Below, piece by piece: positions 1 through 8,542 of a stretch of DNA of 64,000 bases. The position numbers and the translations under genes are program-made. The DNA is taken from assembly GCA_902767915.1 (NCBI GenBank), contig CACXJE010000007.1, positions 62,001-126,000 of the forward strand, in the 5' to 3' direction. The notes under the pieces are model-generated. The model worked only from the letters and a program-made list of their open reading frames with translations. It had not been told where the DNA came from and ran no database searches. Origin of the DNA: Oscillospiraceae bacterium (GTDB taxonomy: Bacteria > Bacillota > Clostridia > Oscillospirales > Oscillospiraceae). Position 1 is the stretch's first letter; each line of letters starts with the position of its first letter.

Positions 1-257
1 CAGGTCTCGGAGATCCGCTCCCGCAGGATGTTCAAAACCGCGTAGAGCCAGCACCGGCCGCTGCTCTGCTGGTAGGTGACGCCCCGGGTTTTGAGTTCAA
101 TGGCAAAATCGCCGTTGAGCTTGGCAGCGGCCTCGGGTACATAGGCCAGCTCCTTCAGATCGGTTTTGGCCATAGCAGCCTGAAGAGTTTTCAGTTCCTT
201 CCGCTCGGCCTCCCGGGCCCGGAACCGCTCCAACATTTCTTTTGTGATTTCTTGCAT
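1..257 (-). CDS. pepC: Aminopeptidase C / bleomycin hydrolase (C1 cysteine peptidase), N-terminal part
   Basis: Only the first 85 residues lie in the window; the rest is beyond its left edge. The segment QQSSGRCWLYA (Cys69) is the active-site cysteine region typical of the papain-like bleomycin hydrolase/PepC family, which trims amino acids from peptides in the cytoplasm, usually as a hexamer. The start is the ATG ending at base 257, preceded by AGAGGTG. A promoter lies just upstream at 292-320. Family assignment rests on the cysteine motif and its position near residue 70, as usual for PepC. His and Asn of the catalytic triad are outside the window, so activity cannot be judged. Confidence 0.85.
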   Translation of the reverse strand, partial: MQEITKEMLERFRAREAERKELKTLQAAMAKTDLKELAYVPEAAAKLNGDFAIELKTRGVTYQQSSGRCWLYAVLNILRERISET

Positions 258-291
258 AGCAGGCACCTCTCTGTTTCTGAACGGTAAAAAT

Positions 292-320
292 ATTATACCA
301 CAGATCCCCGGGCAAGGCAA
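292..320 (-). promoter_or_regulatory. Sigma-A-type promoter of pepC
   Basis: On the minus strand a TTGCCT -35 box (315-320) and a TATAAT -10 box (292-297) are separated by 17 bases, about 35 bases upstream of the pepC start. Confidence 0.65.
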
Positions 321-387
321 GTGCCGGAGCCCGATTCCGCTATGCTTTTTCACGCGGAAAAATTTTTCCGCTTTTTGAAAAAAAAGC

Positions 388-416
388 TTGCATTTCCGGA
401 AAGTATGTGCTATATT
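388..416 (+). promoter_or_regulatory. Promoter of tRNA-Arg
   Basis: TTGCAT (388-393), a 17-base spacer, then TATATT (411-416), 24 bases before the mature tRNA 5' end. Confidence 0.6.
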
Positions 417-440
417 ATTTTAGCGCGTTAAGCGTGGTAT

Positions 441-517
441 GCGCCGGTAGCTCAGTTGGATAGAGTGACTGGCTACGAACCAGTAGGTCGGGGGTTCGAG
501 TCCCTTCCGGCGTACCA
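441..517 (+). tRNA. tRNA-Arg (anticodon ACG), CCA encoded
   Basis: A full cloverleaf can be drawn. The acceptor stem GCGCCGG pairs with CCGGCGT (with a G-U end pair). The D arm is TAGCTCAGTTGGATAGAGTG. The anticodon arm ACTGG-CTACGAA-CCAGT has anticodon ACG, and the T arm contains GGTTCGAGTCC. The 3' CCA is encoded at 515-517. ACG (read as ICG) decodes CGU/CGC/CGA arginine codons. The gene has its own promoter and terminator, so it is a single-gene unit. Confidence 0.95.
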
Positions 518-520
518 TAA

Positions 521-553
521 AAGACAGGCATCCAGACGGATGCCTGTCTTTTT
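521..553 (+). terminator. Rho-independent terminator after tRNA-Arg
   Basis: A perfect 13-bp stem AAGACAGGCATCC / GGATGCCTGTCTT with loop AGAC is followed by TTT. Confidence 0.85.
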
Positions 554-627
554 GGTATTCTGACACAGAGGAAGGGACTCGAATGCCCTGGAGGGCAGGA
601 TTTTTGGCAGGTCGATCGAGTCAGACA

Positions 628-798
628 GACAAATCGGGATTTTGCGATTTGAATGTAGCGCGGGCTATCAGCCCGCAAATTCGACGGGCTGGTGCGGATC
701 GGGCGGGCAGATTGCCCGCGCTACATTTCGACGGGCTGGTGCGGATCGGGCGGGCAGATTGCCCGCGCTACATTTATACAAATCCGAATTTTTTGAAT
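628..798. repeat. Composite GTAG-palindrome element (copy 1 of 2)
   Basis: This block contains a GTAGCGCGGGC..GCCCGC hairpin and two copies of a CGGGCGGGCA..TGCCCGCGCTAC segment, bordered by ACAAATCGGGATTT at the left and ACAAATCCGAATTT at the right. The left module recurs almost identically at 43278-43380. There is no credible gene between 554 and 845; short reading frames here only translate the repeat. Confidence 0.8.
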
Positions 799-845
799 TG
801 TGTCATGTCGGCTGATATTGCGCCATGCACGTGTACAGCTGTCGC

Positions 846-3662
846 TTACTCCTGCTCGGTGGGATAGGAGGACTTGCCGGTGACCTTGCGCTTGATGATT
901 CTGCCCATGCGCTTGAGGGCGTAGGGGCCCACCAGCTTCATCATCTCCTCAGCGGTATGCATCTCGCTGGCGGCGGGCAGATCGCGGCTCAGGTGGATGG
1001 CGTCGAACTGGCAGCGGGTGGTACACAGGCCGCAGCCGATGCACTGGTTCAGGTCTACCTTGGAGGCGCCGCACTTCAGGCAGCGGTTGGCCTCCTGCTT
1101 CACCTGCTCCTCGGTGAGAGGCAGCCGGAGATCCCGGAAGGTATCCCGGGCCTCGCCGGGCTTCTTGCCCGGGCGCTGGCGGGAAGCATTGTCAAAGCCC
1201 TCCAGCTTCACATCGTCCCGATCCAGCTCGATGAAGGTCCGGCGGTCCCGGCCGATGGTCAGAGACTGGCCCGGATGTACGAAGCGGTTGATGGAAACCA
1301 TGCCCTCCCGGCCGGTGGCAATGGCGTCGATGGCGAAGCGGGCGCCGTGGAAGATGTCGCCGCCCACAAAGATGTCGGGCTCGGCGGTCTGCAGGGTCAC
1401 GGGGTCCGCCACCGCGGTGCCGTTCCGGCGGAGCTCCACCTTGGAGCCCTTCAGCAGGTCGCCCCACTGGGCGCTCTGGCCGATGGCCATCAGCACATGG
1501 CTGCAGGGAACGGTGATGGTATCGTTCTCATCATATTTGGGGCTGAACCGATGCTCGGCATCAAAGACGCTGGTGCAGCGCTTGAAGACCACGCCGGTGA
1601 CCTTTCCGTTTTCGGTAAGGATCTCCTTGGGGCCCCAACCGTTTTCGATGACCACGCCGTCGGCCAGCATTTCGGCCACCTCATCCTTGGCGGCAGGCAT
1701 TTCCTCCCGCTGCTCCAGGCAGAGCAGGGTCACCTTGCCCTTGGTGGAGCGCAGGGCGGTGCCGGCCACGTCAGCGGCCACGTTGCCGCCGCCGATGACC
1801 ACCACGTCGCCCGCCAGGTCCATGGCGCCGTCCAGGTTCGTGCGGCGCAGGAAGTCCACGCCGGACAGAACGCCCTCGGCATCCTCCCCGGGAACGCCGG
1901 CCAGACGGCCGCCCTGGAGACCGATGGCCACATAGAAGGCCTTATAGCCCTGCTTGCGGAGCTCGTCCAGGGTCACGTCCTTGCCCACCTCGACGCCGCA
2001 GCGGATCTCCGCACCCATGGATTCGATGATGGAGATCTCCCGCTCCAGCACGGTCTTTTCCAGACGGAAGCTGGGAATGCCGTTCATCAGCATGCCGCCG
2101 GGGCGCTTTTCCTTTTCGAAGACGGTGACGGGATAGCCCTCGGTCCGCAGATAGTAGGCCGCGGTCAGGCCGGCAGGGCCGGCGCCGATGACGGCAATCT
2201 TATAATCGTCCCACTGCTGGCCCACGCCGTTCTCGCACAGGACCTTGTATTCCTCCGGATGCTCCAGCTCCCACTGGGCCAGGAACTTCTTGATCTCGTC
2301 GATGGCCACGGGCTGGTCGATGGTGCCTCTGGTGCAGCGATCCTCGCAGCGGCGGTTGCAGACCGCGCCGCAGACCGCCGGGAAGGGATTGTCCTGGCGG
2401 ATCAGCTTGACAGCCTCGGCGTACCGGCCCTCAGCCGCCATGCGGATATAGCCCTGAACCGCGATATGGGCCGGGCAGGCGGTCTTGCAGGGGGAGGTGC
2501 CGGTATCGTAGCAGTTGAGCTTGTTGGTGTCCCGGTAGTCCCGGTTCCACTTCTTTTCGCCCCAGACATGGTCGTCGGGCAGCTCGTGCATGGGGTATTT
2601 CACCTTGGAGCCGTCGGCCTTGCAGAGCTTCTGACCCAGACGGGCGGCGCCGGCGGGACAGACCTCCACGCACTTGCCGCAGGCCACGCACTTCTCCGGA
2701 TCCACGTGGGCACGGTAGGCGGAACGGGACATATTGGGGGTATTGAACAGCTGGGAGGTCCGCAGGCCGTAGCAGCTGCCGGCGGAGCAGTTGCAGATGC
2801 CCACGATCCGGTTGGGGCCGTCCAGATTGGTGATCTGGTGGACGTAGCCCTTCCGCTCCGCCCGCTCAATGATCTCCAGGGCCTCTTCCCGGGTGATGTA
2901 CCTGGCGTCCTTGCCGGAGGTCACGAGGAACTCGGCAATGTCGCCCACGCCGATGCACATGTGGCCTTCGATGTCGCCCACGCCCTCGCCCCGGATCCGC
3001 TGGGCCTTCCGGCAGGCGCAGACCATGGAGCAGAACCGGTCGTATTTCTGCAGCCAGTGGGACAGGTGCTCCACGCTGACAGACTCGGAGGCCGCGTCGA
3101 TGGCCTTCTCCACCGGGATCACGTGCATACCGATGCCGGCGCCGCCGGGAGGCACCAGCTTGGCGGCCAGCTCCAGGGGCTCCTGGGGGGCCAGGTTGAA
3201 CATGGTGGCGACCTCGGGATGGTCATCCGGCAGGGTCTTGTGCTCCACCATGTACTCGCCGGAGCCCACCACCCACTTGGGCACCAGATACTGGATGTGT
3301 TGGTCGGCATTGTCCCGGTTTTGCTCCAGGATGCCGATCCAGAGCAGATGGTCAATGATCTTCTGGGCGGCTTCCTCGCTCATGTTGTTCCGGGCGGCCA
3401 GGTCCTTGGTGGTCAGGCCCACACGGCGCTTTTTGAAGCTGAGCAGGAAGACGACCTCCTCCTTGGTCAGCATCCGGTCCAGGATCCAGAAGTCCATGTG
3501 GTTTTCCTTCATCCCGCCGGGCAGCTTCCGGGGAATGTTGTCGGTGATCATCACCGCCAGCTTTTTGACGAGCTTTTTCTTTTCCGGGTCGGTACACTTG
3601 TGCTCGGTGACCGGATAATCCCGCTCGTTTACGTGAATCATGGGATTGACTTTTTTGACCAT
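846..3662 (-). CDS. Multidomain FAD/NAD(P) iron-sulfur oxidoreductase (GltD-like)
   Basis: A 938-residue cytoplasmic flavoprotein. An N-terminal segment of about 200 residues looks like a helical or winged-helix region. It is followed by a Cys-rich stretch (FCSMVCACRK, about 210-219), a ferredoxin motif CVACGKCVEVCP (about 325-336), and a GltD-type 4Fe-4S domain with spaced Cys residues (about 384-445). Next come the FAD-binding GAGPAG (about 493) and a second Rossmann motif VIGGGNVAADVA (about 622). A C-terminal CIGCGLCTTRC ferredoxin lies near 874-884. The core matches glutamate synthase small subunit and relatives, which move electrons between NAD(P)H and iron-sulfur partners. No glutamate synthase large subunit is nearby, so the electron acceptor is unknown. 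The start ATG is preceded by GAAGGAG; an ATG 27 codons upstream lacks such a site and sits within the promoter. Confidence 0.85.
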   Translation of the reverse strand: MVKKVNPMIHVNERDYPVTEHKCTDPEKKKLVKKLAVMITDNIPRKLPGGMKENHMDFWILDRMLTKEEVVFLLSFKKRRVGLTTKDLAARNNMSEEAAQKIIDHLLWIGILEQNRDNADQHIQYLVPKWVVGSGEYMVEHKTLPDDHPEVATMFNLAPQEPLELAAKLVPPGGAGIGMHVIPVEKAIDAASESVSVEHLSHWLQKYDRFCSMVCACRKAQRIRGEGVGDIEGHMCIGVGDIAEFLVTSGKDARYITREEALEIIERAERKGYVHQITNLDGPNRIVGICNCSAGSCYGLRTSQLFNTPNMSRSAYRAHVDPEKCVACGKCVEVCPAGAARLGQKLCKADGSKVKYPMHELPDDHVWGEKKWNRDYRDTNKLNCYDTGTSPCKTACPAHIAVQGYIRMAAEGRYAEAVKLIRQDNPFPAVCGAVCNRRCEDRCTRGTIDQPVAIDEIKKFLAQWELEHPEEYKVLCENGVGQQWDDYKIAVIGAGPAGLTAAYYLRTEGYPVTVFEKEKRPGGMLMNGIPSFRLEKTVLEREISIIESMGAEIRCGVEVGKDVTLDELRKQGYKAFYVAIGLQGGRLAGVPGEDAEGVLSGVDFLRRTNLDGAMDLAGDVVVIGGGNVAADVAGTALRSTKGKVTLLCLEQREEMPAAKDEVAEMLADGVVIENGWGPKEILTENGKVTGVVFKRCTSVFDAEHRFSPKYDENDTITVPCSHVLMAIGQSAQWGDLLKGSKVELRRNGTAVADPVTLQTAEPDIFVGGDIFHGARFAIDAIATGREGMVSINRFVHPGQSLTIGRDRRTFIELDRDDVKLEGFDNASRQRPGKKPGEARDTFRDLRLPLTEEQVKQEANRCLKCGASKVDLNQCIGCGLCTTRCQFDAIHLSRDLPAASEMHTAEEMMKLVGPYALKRMGRIIKRKVTGKSSYPTEQE

Positions 3663-3714
3663 GGTACTTCGCTCCTTCTTCTCTTCGCCGGGATCCCCCG
3701 CGCGTATTTTATTT

Positions 3715-3743
3715 ATTATAGCACAATCGACAGGTGTTGACAA
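3715..3743 (-). promoter_or_regulatory. Promoter of the GltD-like flavoprotein gene
   Basis: TTGTCA (3738-3743), 17 bases, then TATAAT (3715-3720), read on the minus strand. Confidence 0.75.
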
Positions 3744-3794
3744 GCGGAAAAGCAGTCCAAGCAGAGTGCTTTTTCCGGCTTTTTCCGGGGTTTT

Positions 3795-4062
3795 TCAAGC
3801 TTATCAATCAAAGGGAACGGGGAACAGGGAACAGGGTTTGAGTTTAACATTCCCTGGTCCCTATTCGCTATTCCTTCAACAGAACCCCTCCACCATGCTT
3901 CGCATGGTCCCCCTCCCCTATAGCCTTCGGCGATAGGGGAGGTTTGGAGCATCCCTGTTGCCTTCGTATCATCCGGGGAAAGGGCCGATGTGGGCATCGG
4001 CCCCTACTGGTGCCTGTTGCCTATTGCCTGTTGCCTGTTGCCTATTGCCTATTGCCTGGTCC
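3795..4062. repeat. Cluster of minisatellites and palindromes
   Basis: In order: a GGGAACAGGGAAC-type minisatellite, an ACCCCTCCACC...GGAGAGGTTTGG-type element with internal hairpins that recurs near 39480-39560, a hairpin GGGCCGATG..CATCGGCCC followed by CTAC, and about six units of a 7-base GTTGCCT/ATTGCCT minisatellite. No gene is visible in this gap. Confidence 0.75.
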
Positions 4063-4106
4063 CCGAACAAGAAAAGCACCCCGGGCGGGGTGCTTTTCTT
4101 GTTCGG
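4063..4106. terminator. Terminator downstream of icd
   Basis: A long perfect inverted repeat has arms CCGAACAAGAAAAGCACCCC and its complement. On the minus strand the GC core is followed by a T-rich arm ending in TTTTCTTGTT. Confidence 0.75.
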
Positions 4107-4116
4107 AAAAAGCCTC

Positions 4117-5322
4117 TTACAGCTTCTTCTCCAGGCGCTCACGGATGGCGCCGATAAACTCTTCGGAGGTGACAGCCTGGGGCTTGGGATCCATCAGAGC
4201 AGCCAGGTCGCCGGTGACGACGCCGTCGTTGATGGTCTGCATGGTGGCTTCTTCCAGGGCAGCGCCGAACTTGGTCAGAGCTTCGTTGCCGTCCAGCTCG
4301 CCGCGCTTCTTCAGAGCGCCGGACCAGGCAAAGATGGTGGCCACGGGGTTGGTGGAGGTCTTCTCACCCTTCAGGTGCTTGTAGTAGTGACGGGTGACAG
4401 TGCCGTGGGCCGCTTCGAACTCATAGTTGCCGTCGGCGGAAACCAGGACGGAGGTCATCATGGCCAGAGAACCGAAGGCGGTGGAGATCATGTCGGACAT
4501 GACGTCGCCGTCGTAGTTCTTGAGGGCCCAGATCATGCCGCCGTGGGAACGGATCACGCGGGCGACAGCATCGTCGATCAGGGTGTAGAAATAGGTCAGG
4601 CCGGCAGCCTCGAAGCGCTCCTTATATTCGGTGTCGTACAGGCGCTGGAAGGTTTCCTTGAAGTCGCCGTCGTACTTCTTCATGATGGTGTCCTTGGCGG
4701 AGAACCACAGGTCCTTCTTCTCGGACAGGGCGTACTCGAAGCAGGAGCGGGCAAAGCTCTCGATGGAGGAGTCCTTGTTGTAGGCACCCTGCAGAACGCC
4801 GGGGCACTCGAACTCATAGACGGTTTCGCGCATGACCTTGCCGTCAACGCCGGTGAAAATCAGCTCGGCCTTGCCGGGCTCGTCAATGCGGAACTCGGTG
4901 TCCTTATAGATATCGCCATAGCCGTGACGGGCCACAGTGATGGGAGCGGTCCAGGTGGGAACATAGGTCTTGACGCCGGGGGTCACGATGGGGGTGCGGA
5001 ACACGGTGCCGTCCAGAATGCCGCGGATGGTGCCGTTGGGGCTCTTGTACATCTTCTTCAGATTGTACTCGGTCATACGCTGGGCATTGGGGGTGATGGT
5101 GGCGCACTTGACGCCGACATGATGCTTCTTAATGGCATAGCCGGCATCCCAGGTCACCTTGTCGTCGGTGGCATCGCGGTTCACGAGGCCCAGGTCATAA
5201 TACTCGGTGTTCAGCTCAACAAAGGGCTTGATCAGCTGATCCTTAATCATGGCCCAAAGGATACGAGTCATTTCGTCGCCGTCCATCTCGACGATGGGAT
5301 TTAACATTTTGATCTTTTCCAT
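4117..5322 (-). CDS. icd: NADP-dependent isocitrate dehydrogenase
   Basis: 401 residues, the usual size of the homodimeric (subfamily II, eukaryote-like) NADP enzyme. It oxidises isocitrate to 2-oxoglutarate with CO2 release and NADPH formation. The N-terminus NPIVEMDGDEMTR and the isocitrate-binding SPNGTIR (94-100) with Arg109 are plain, and the NADP region AAHGTVTRHY lies near the C-terminal third. The start chosen is the second of two adjacent ATGs, seven bases from AAGGAG. It has its own promoter (5396-5424) and a strong terminator, so it forms a single-gene unit next to the hydrogenase. It probably supplies 2-oxoglutarate for glutamate synthesis rather than a full TCA cycle (inference). 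Confidence 0.93.
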   Translation of the reverse strand: MEKIKMLNPIVEMDGDEMTRILWAMIKDQLIKPFVELNTEYYDLGLVNRDATDDKVTWDAGYAIKKHHVGVKCATITPNAQRMTEYNLKKMYKSPNGTIRGILDGTVFRTPIVTPGVKTYVPTWTAPITVARHGYGDIYKDTEFRIDEPGKAELIFTGVDGKVMRETVYEFECPGVLQGAYNKDSSIESFARSCFEYALSEKKDLWFSAKDTIMKKYDGDFKETFQRLYDTEYKERFEAAGLTYFYTLIDDAVARVIRSHGGMIWALKNYDGDVMSDMISTAFGSLAMMTSVLVSADGNYEFEAAHGTVTRHYYKHLKGEKTSTNPVATIFAWSGALKKRGELDGNEALTKFGAALEEATMQTINDGVVTGDLAALMDPKPQAVTSEEFIGAIRERLEKKL

Positions 5323-5395
5323 CATAATTCTCCTTGGTCGGGCCGGATCATAATTCTGTATTTGCCCCTTGGGGGGGAGGCCCGCATACACGGTC

Positions 5396-5424
5396 AGTAT
5401 AACAACTTTCCAGGCAAGTTTCAA
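5396..5424 (-). promoter_or_regulatory. Promoter of icd
   Basis: TTGAAA (5419-5424), 17 bases, TATACT (5396-5401) on the minus strand; the leader is about 70 bases long. Confidence 0.75.
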
Positions 5425-5512
5425 GTCTGAAAAATTAACAATTTCGGCATTGTATATTTGTATGTATTACTCTTATGCGCATATTTATTCAGGCAGCTGA
5501 ACTCCCCGCGCT

Positions 5513-6946
5513 TTAGACGTGCCGCCCGGCATCAGCCACGGCCTTCAGAATGGTCTGCTCTCCGGCCTGCTTGCCGTATTTGTCCACAGCCTGCTTGTTG
5601 CGGTCGCCGTGGGTCAGGCAGCCGGCGCCGCCGATGCAGCCGCCGACGCAGGCCATGCCCTCGATGAAGTTCATATCCAGCAGACCCTTGGCCTTCTTCA
5701 GCAGGGCAATGCGGCACTCCTCAATGCCGTCGCAGGAGACAGCCTTCAGTTCAAAGTCTGTCAGACCCTGCTCCTTGATGCCCTCGGCCACGGCCTCCGC
5801 CAGGCCGCCGCAGCGGGCAAAGATCCGGCCGAAATAGGAGGCCCCCTCCAGCGGACTCTCGGGCCGGGTGGTGATGTCGATCTCCCGGCTGTCAAAGAGG
5901 GCCTGCAGCTCTTCAAAGGTCAGGACCGCATCCACCCAGGACTTGACCTCCGGCTTCTTGATTTCCTGCTTCTTGGCGGTGCAGGGGCCGATAAAGACCA
6001 CCCGGCACTCGGGATCCCGCTGCTTCAGGAATTTTGCGATGGTCGCCATAGGGGACAGAGAATGGGAGATGTTATCCCGGAACTGGGGATAGTTCTTCTC
6101 CACAAAGCTGACAAAGGCCGGGCAGCAGGAGGACAGCAGGAAGCCCTTCTCCGCCAGCTCCTTTGACTCGGTCTCAGCCACCATATCGGCGCCCAGGGCG
6201 GCCTCGGTGACTTCGCAGAAGCCCAGCTCCTTGAGGCCGGTAACCACCTGGCCCAGCTTGGCGTAGGAGAACTGGGATGCAGCCGCAGGCGCCAGGACGG
6301 CATGGATTCTTCTGCCGGTTTCCCAGCTGTGCCAGAGCATCCGGATGACCTTGAGAATCATGCTCACATCCGTGATGGCGCCAAAGGGACAGGCATAGAC
6401 GCAGGCGCCGCAGGCGGTGCAGTTGCCCTCGTCAATCTGGGCGGACTTGTCCTCGGAGCCGGAGACGGAAATGGCCTTCACCTTGCAGGCGCTTTCACAG
6501 GGGCGGGTCCGGTGGACGATGGCCGTATAGGGGCAGGCCTTCGCGCACATGCCGCACTCCACACACTTGTCCTTGTCGATATGGGCCACATGCTGGCTGT
6601 CAAAGGTGATGGCGCCCTTGCGGCAGACGTCCTCGCAGCGGTTCATCAGGCAGCCCCGGCAGGCGTTGGTGACCTCATAGCCGGAAACCGGGCATTCATC
6701 GCAGGCAATATCCAGAACGCGGATCACCCGCTCGTCCTCGTAGCCCATCGCCGCCTTGATGCGCTCCGTCAGAATGGCCCGTTCCTTGTAGATGCAGCAG
6801 CGCATGGTGGGCTTGGGGCCGGGCGCAATCTTCTTGGGCAGATCCAAAACATCCTCCGCAAGGGTGTTGTGCCAGGCGGATGCCGCCACCTCCCGCAGAA
6901 CATTATACTTCAGCAATTGTACCTTGGTATCGAATTTCCGGATCAT
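5513..6946 (-). CDS. Monomeric [FeFe] hydrogenase (group B-like)
   Basis: 477 residues. Cys-rich N-terminal clusters include ACDECP, CRGCLMNRCEDVC, CVECGMCAKACP (about 128-139) and CTACGACVYACP (about 176-187), indicating several [4Fe-4S] centres. The H-cluster signatures follow: SSCCPAF (Cys274/275), GPCTAKKQE (Cys322) and EGMACVGGC (Cys433/437). The second motif has Gly-Pro-Cys instead of the Met-Pro-Cys of classic bidirectional enzymes, which fits the less studied group B. It probably evolves H2 from reduced ferredoxin in the cytoplasm. The start is the ATG five bases after AGGAGG-CGC. It follows citXG by about 50 bases and may be transcribed with it. No maturase genes (hydEFG) are in the window. 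Confidence 0.9.
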   Translation of the reverse strand: MIRKFDTKVQLLKYNVLREVAASAWHNTLAEDVLDLPKKIAPGPKPTMRCCIYKERAILTERIKAAMGYEDERVIRVLDIACDECPVSGYEVTNACRGCLMNRCEDVCRKGAITFDSQHVAHIDKDKCVECGMCAKACPYTAIVHRTRPCESACKVKAISVSGSEDKSAQIDEGNCTACGACVYACPFGAITDVSMILKVIRMLWHSWETGRRIHAVLAPAAASQFSYAKLGQVVTGLKELGFCEVTEAALGADMVAETESKELAEKGFLLSSCCPAFVSFVEKNYPQFRDNISHSLSPMATIAKFLKQRDPECRVVFIGPCTAKKQEIKKPEVKSWVDAVLTFEELQALFDSREIDITTRPESPLEGASYFGRIFARCGGLAEAVAEGIKEQGLTDFELKAVSCDGIEECRIALLKKAKGLLDMNFIEGMACVGGCIGGAGCLTHGDRNKQAVDKYGKQAGEQTILKAVADAGRHV

Positions 6947-6999
6947 AAGGCGCCTCCTTTTGAGATGGATATGAAAGACTTGAACTGCAAGACCGCAGC

Positions 7000-8532
7000 T
7001 CAGTCTTGCAGGGATTCCAGGAACAGCGTCACGGCCAGCAGGTCCGCGCAGCCCCCGGGGGAGAGATTGCGTTGGATGAATTGGCGATCCAGGTCGGCGA
7101 TTTCCTCCAGGGACGGAATCTTGTGTAGGGACAAGCCTTGCTTGTCCGGTTTGCGGAGCAAACAATCGCCCGCAGGGCGATCCTTGGCAGCCGGTCGGTC
7201 GTCGGAATTTGCCTGCGGCAAATCGCATTCGTTCCGAATGCCGGACGAGCACGGCTCGTCCCTACGGCAGGGTTCGAAAGGCTCTGCCTCGGGCGGGCGG
7301 CCAATGGCCGCCCCTACGGTTTGCCGGGCCCAGGCAGCACCCTCGGGGCCGCCCCGGTGGAGCAGGTTCGTGTCCTCCACGTTGGCGATCAGATGCAGCA
7401 GGGTCACGGCGGCGGCGTGATTCCGGTCCAGGCCGCCGGCCAGCAGCTTTCGGAAGACCGGCAGGGAAATCTCCCGCACCGCGGGCAGGCCGTCAGCCAC
7501 CTGGCCCCGGATGCCCCGGGCGCCATATTTTCGATAGAGCCCCTCCCCTGCCGTGTTCCAGTTGGCGGCGGGCAGCTCCTGCTCCAGGGTTTCCCGCGTC
7601 ATGGCTGCGGCTTCGTTCAGAACGGCCTCCGTGTCCGGGAAGCCCGCTTCCGCCGTCCAGAGCCGGCCGATGGCTCCGCAGAGCACCCCCAGGGTGAAAA
7701 TCGCGCCTTTATGGGTGTTGACGCCCCCGGTGGCCGAGAGCATTCGACGCTCGGCAATTTTGCCGAGCGGACGCAGCGCGGCAAAGGCTTCGGCGGAAGT
7801 CGGGGCAGCGTCGTCCGCCTGTACCACGGTTCTCCAGGCGCCTTCATAAAAGCATTGTCCCCAATAGGCAGACAGCCCGGCGGCGGAGGCCTGGAAGCTG
7901 AAGAAATCCATGTCCTTATGGGAGCCGTTGTTCGCCCGGTCCACCAGGCCCGGCTTCGGGGTTACGGCCACTTCCTCCAGCAGCGCACGGGTCGCCAGTC
8001 CGGCGATCCGGTCCCGGTCCAGAAACAGAAACCCATTCCTGAAATCCGACGCAGTCGCCCTCTGCAGCTCTGCCACGGAATGCAGCCGCCGGGAGGCGCA
8101 GTCCCGGCCCGGCTTGCCGCAGACGATGCAGGGGCGCTCGGAGTCTCGCTCCAGCTTGCGGCCGTCTGTGCCGATCACGTCCATGTCAAAGAGGCGGCCA
8201 AGATATCTGTCTCCCTCCTCGATCTCCACGCAGAGGGCCTTGATCCGCTCCGCCGGGGCGTCCACGGCAAAATAGCCCTCGTCCCCGGTGGGAAGTTGGC
8301 GGGAGAATTCCTTTTTCACGGGCAGCCGGTTCTGGACAAAGCCCAGCCGCAGCTGCTCCATGCCCCAGAGGAAAGCCCGGTGGGACAGGGCCGTGACCTT
8401 CACAGGCCCGGCGATGTTCATGGTGAAGGAGATCACCGGGACCCGGTATTCGGTGAGAAGGGCGTTTTGGATGGCCACCCGTTCCTCCCGGGCGGTCAAT
8501 ATTTGGCTTAATGTGATTTCTTGTTCGATCAT
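7000..8532 (-). CDS. citXG: Fused CitX-CitG: citrate lyase holo-ACP synthase and triphosphoribosyl-dephospho-CoA synthase
   Basis: 510 residues. The N-terminal half is CitX (GRLFDMD at 112-118, RPCIVC at 133-138 with the following Cys/Arg/His), which attaches the prosthetic group to CitD. The C-terminal half is CitG (TPKPGLVD at 191-198, GSHKDMD, GGVNTHKGAIF at 269-279), which makes that prosthetic group from dephospho-CoA and ATP. Residues about 404-469 do not look like CitG. They are encoded by a cluster of GTAG palindromes (7124-7320) inserted in frame, after which the normal CitG C-terminus (SPGGCADLLAVTLFL) resumes. The start is ATG-ATC-GAA after AAGGAACT; upstream in-frame ATGs lie in the repeat array and are rejected. 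Confidence 0.88.
   Translation of the reverse strand: MIEQEITLSQILTAREERVAIQNALLTEYRVPVISFTMNIAGPVKVTALSHRAFLWGMEQLRLGFVQNRLPVKKEFSRQLPTGDEGYFAVDAPAERIKALCVEIEEGDRYLGRLFDMDVIGTDGRKLERDSERPCIVCGKPGRDCASRRLHSVAELQRATASDFRNGFLFLDRDRIAGLATRALLEEVAVTPKPGLVDRANNGSHKDMDFFSFQASAAGLSAYWGQCFYEGAWRTVVQADDAAPTSAEAFAALRPLGKIAERRMLSATGGVNTHKGAIFTLGVLCGAIGRLWTAEAGFPDTEAVLNEAAAMTRETLEQELPAANWNTAGEGLYRKYGARGIRGQVADGLPAVREISLPVFRKLLAGGLDRNHAAAVTLLHLIANVEDTNLLHRGGPEGAAWARQTVGAAIGRPPEAEPFEPCRRDEPCSSGIRNECDLPQANSDDRPAAKDRPAGDCLLRKPDKQGLSLHKIPSLEEIADLDRQFIQRNLSPGGCADLLAVTLFLESLQD
7124..7320. repeat. GTAG-palindrome cluster inserted in frame in citXG
   Basis: The sequence begins GTAG-GGACAAGC.. and contains a chain of short hairpins: GGACAAGC/GCTTGTCC, ATCGCCC/GGGCGAT, ATTTGCC/GGCAAAT, CATTCG/CGAATG and GGACGAGC/GCTCGTCC followed by CTAC. 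It ends with CGGGCGGGCGGCC..GGCCGCCCCTAC. The piece from ATTTGCC to CCCTAC recurs at 52236-52292. It is open in the citXG frame throughout. Confidence 0.85.
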
Positions 8533-8542
8533 CAGAGTTCCT

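Noticed and set aside
415..678. Reading frame with GTRTPDLLVRSQSLYPTELP on the minus strand
   Set aside because: It is a translation of the tRNA-Arg gene and its terminator, a well-known spurious protein.
825..3740. 971-codon open frame antisense to the GltD-like gene
   Set aside because: A shadow frame caused by GC-rich third positions; its His/Gly/Leu/Ala-rich composition is not protein-like, and the other strand has full domain support.
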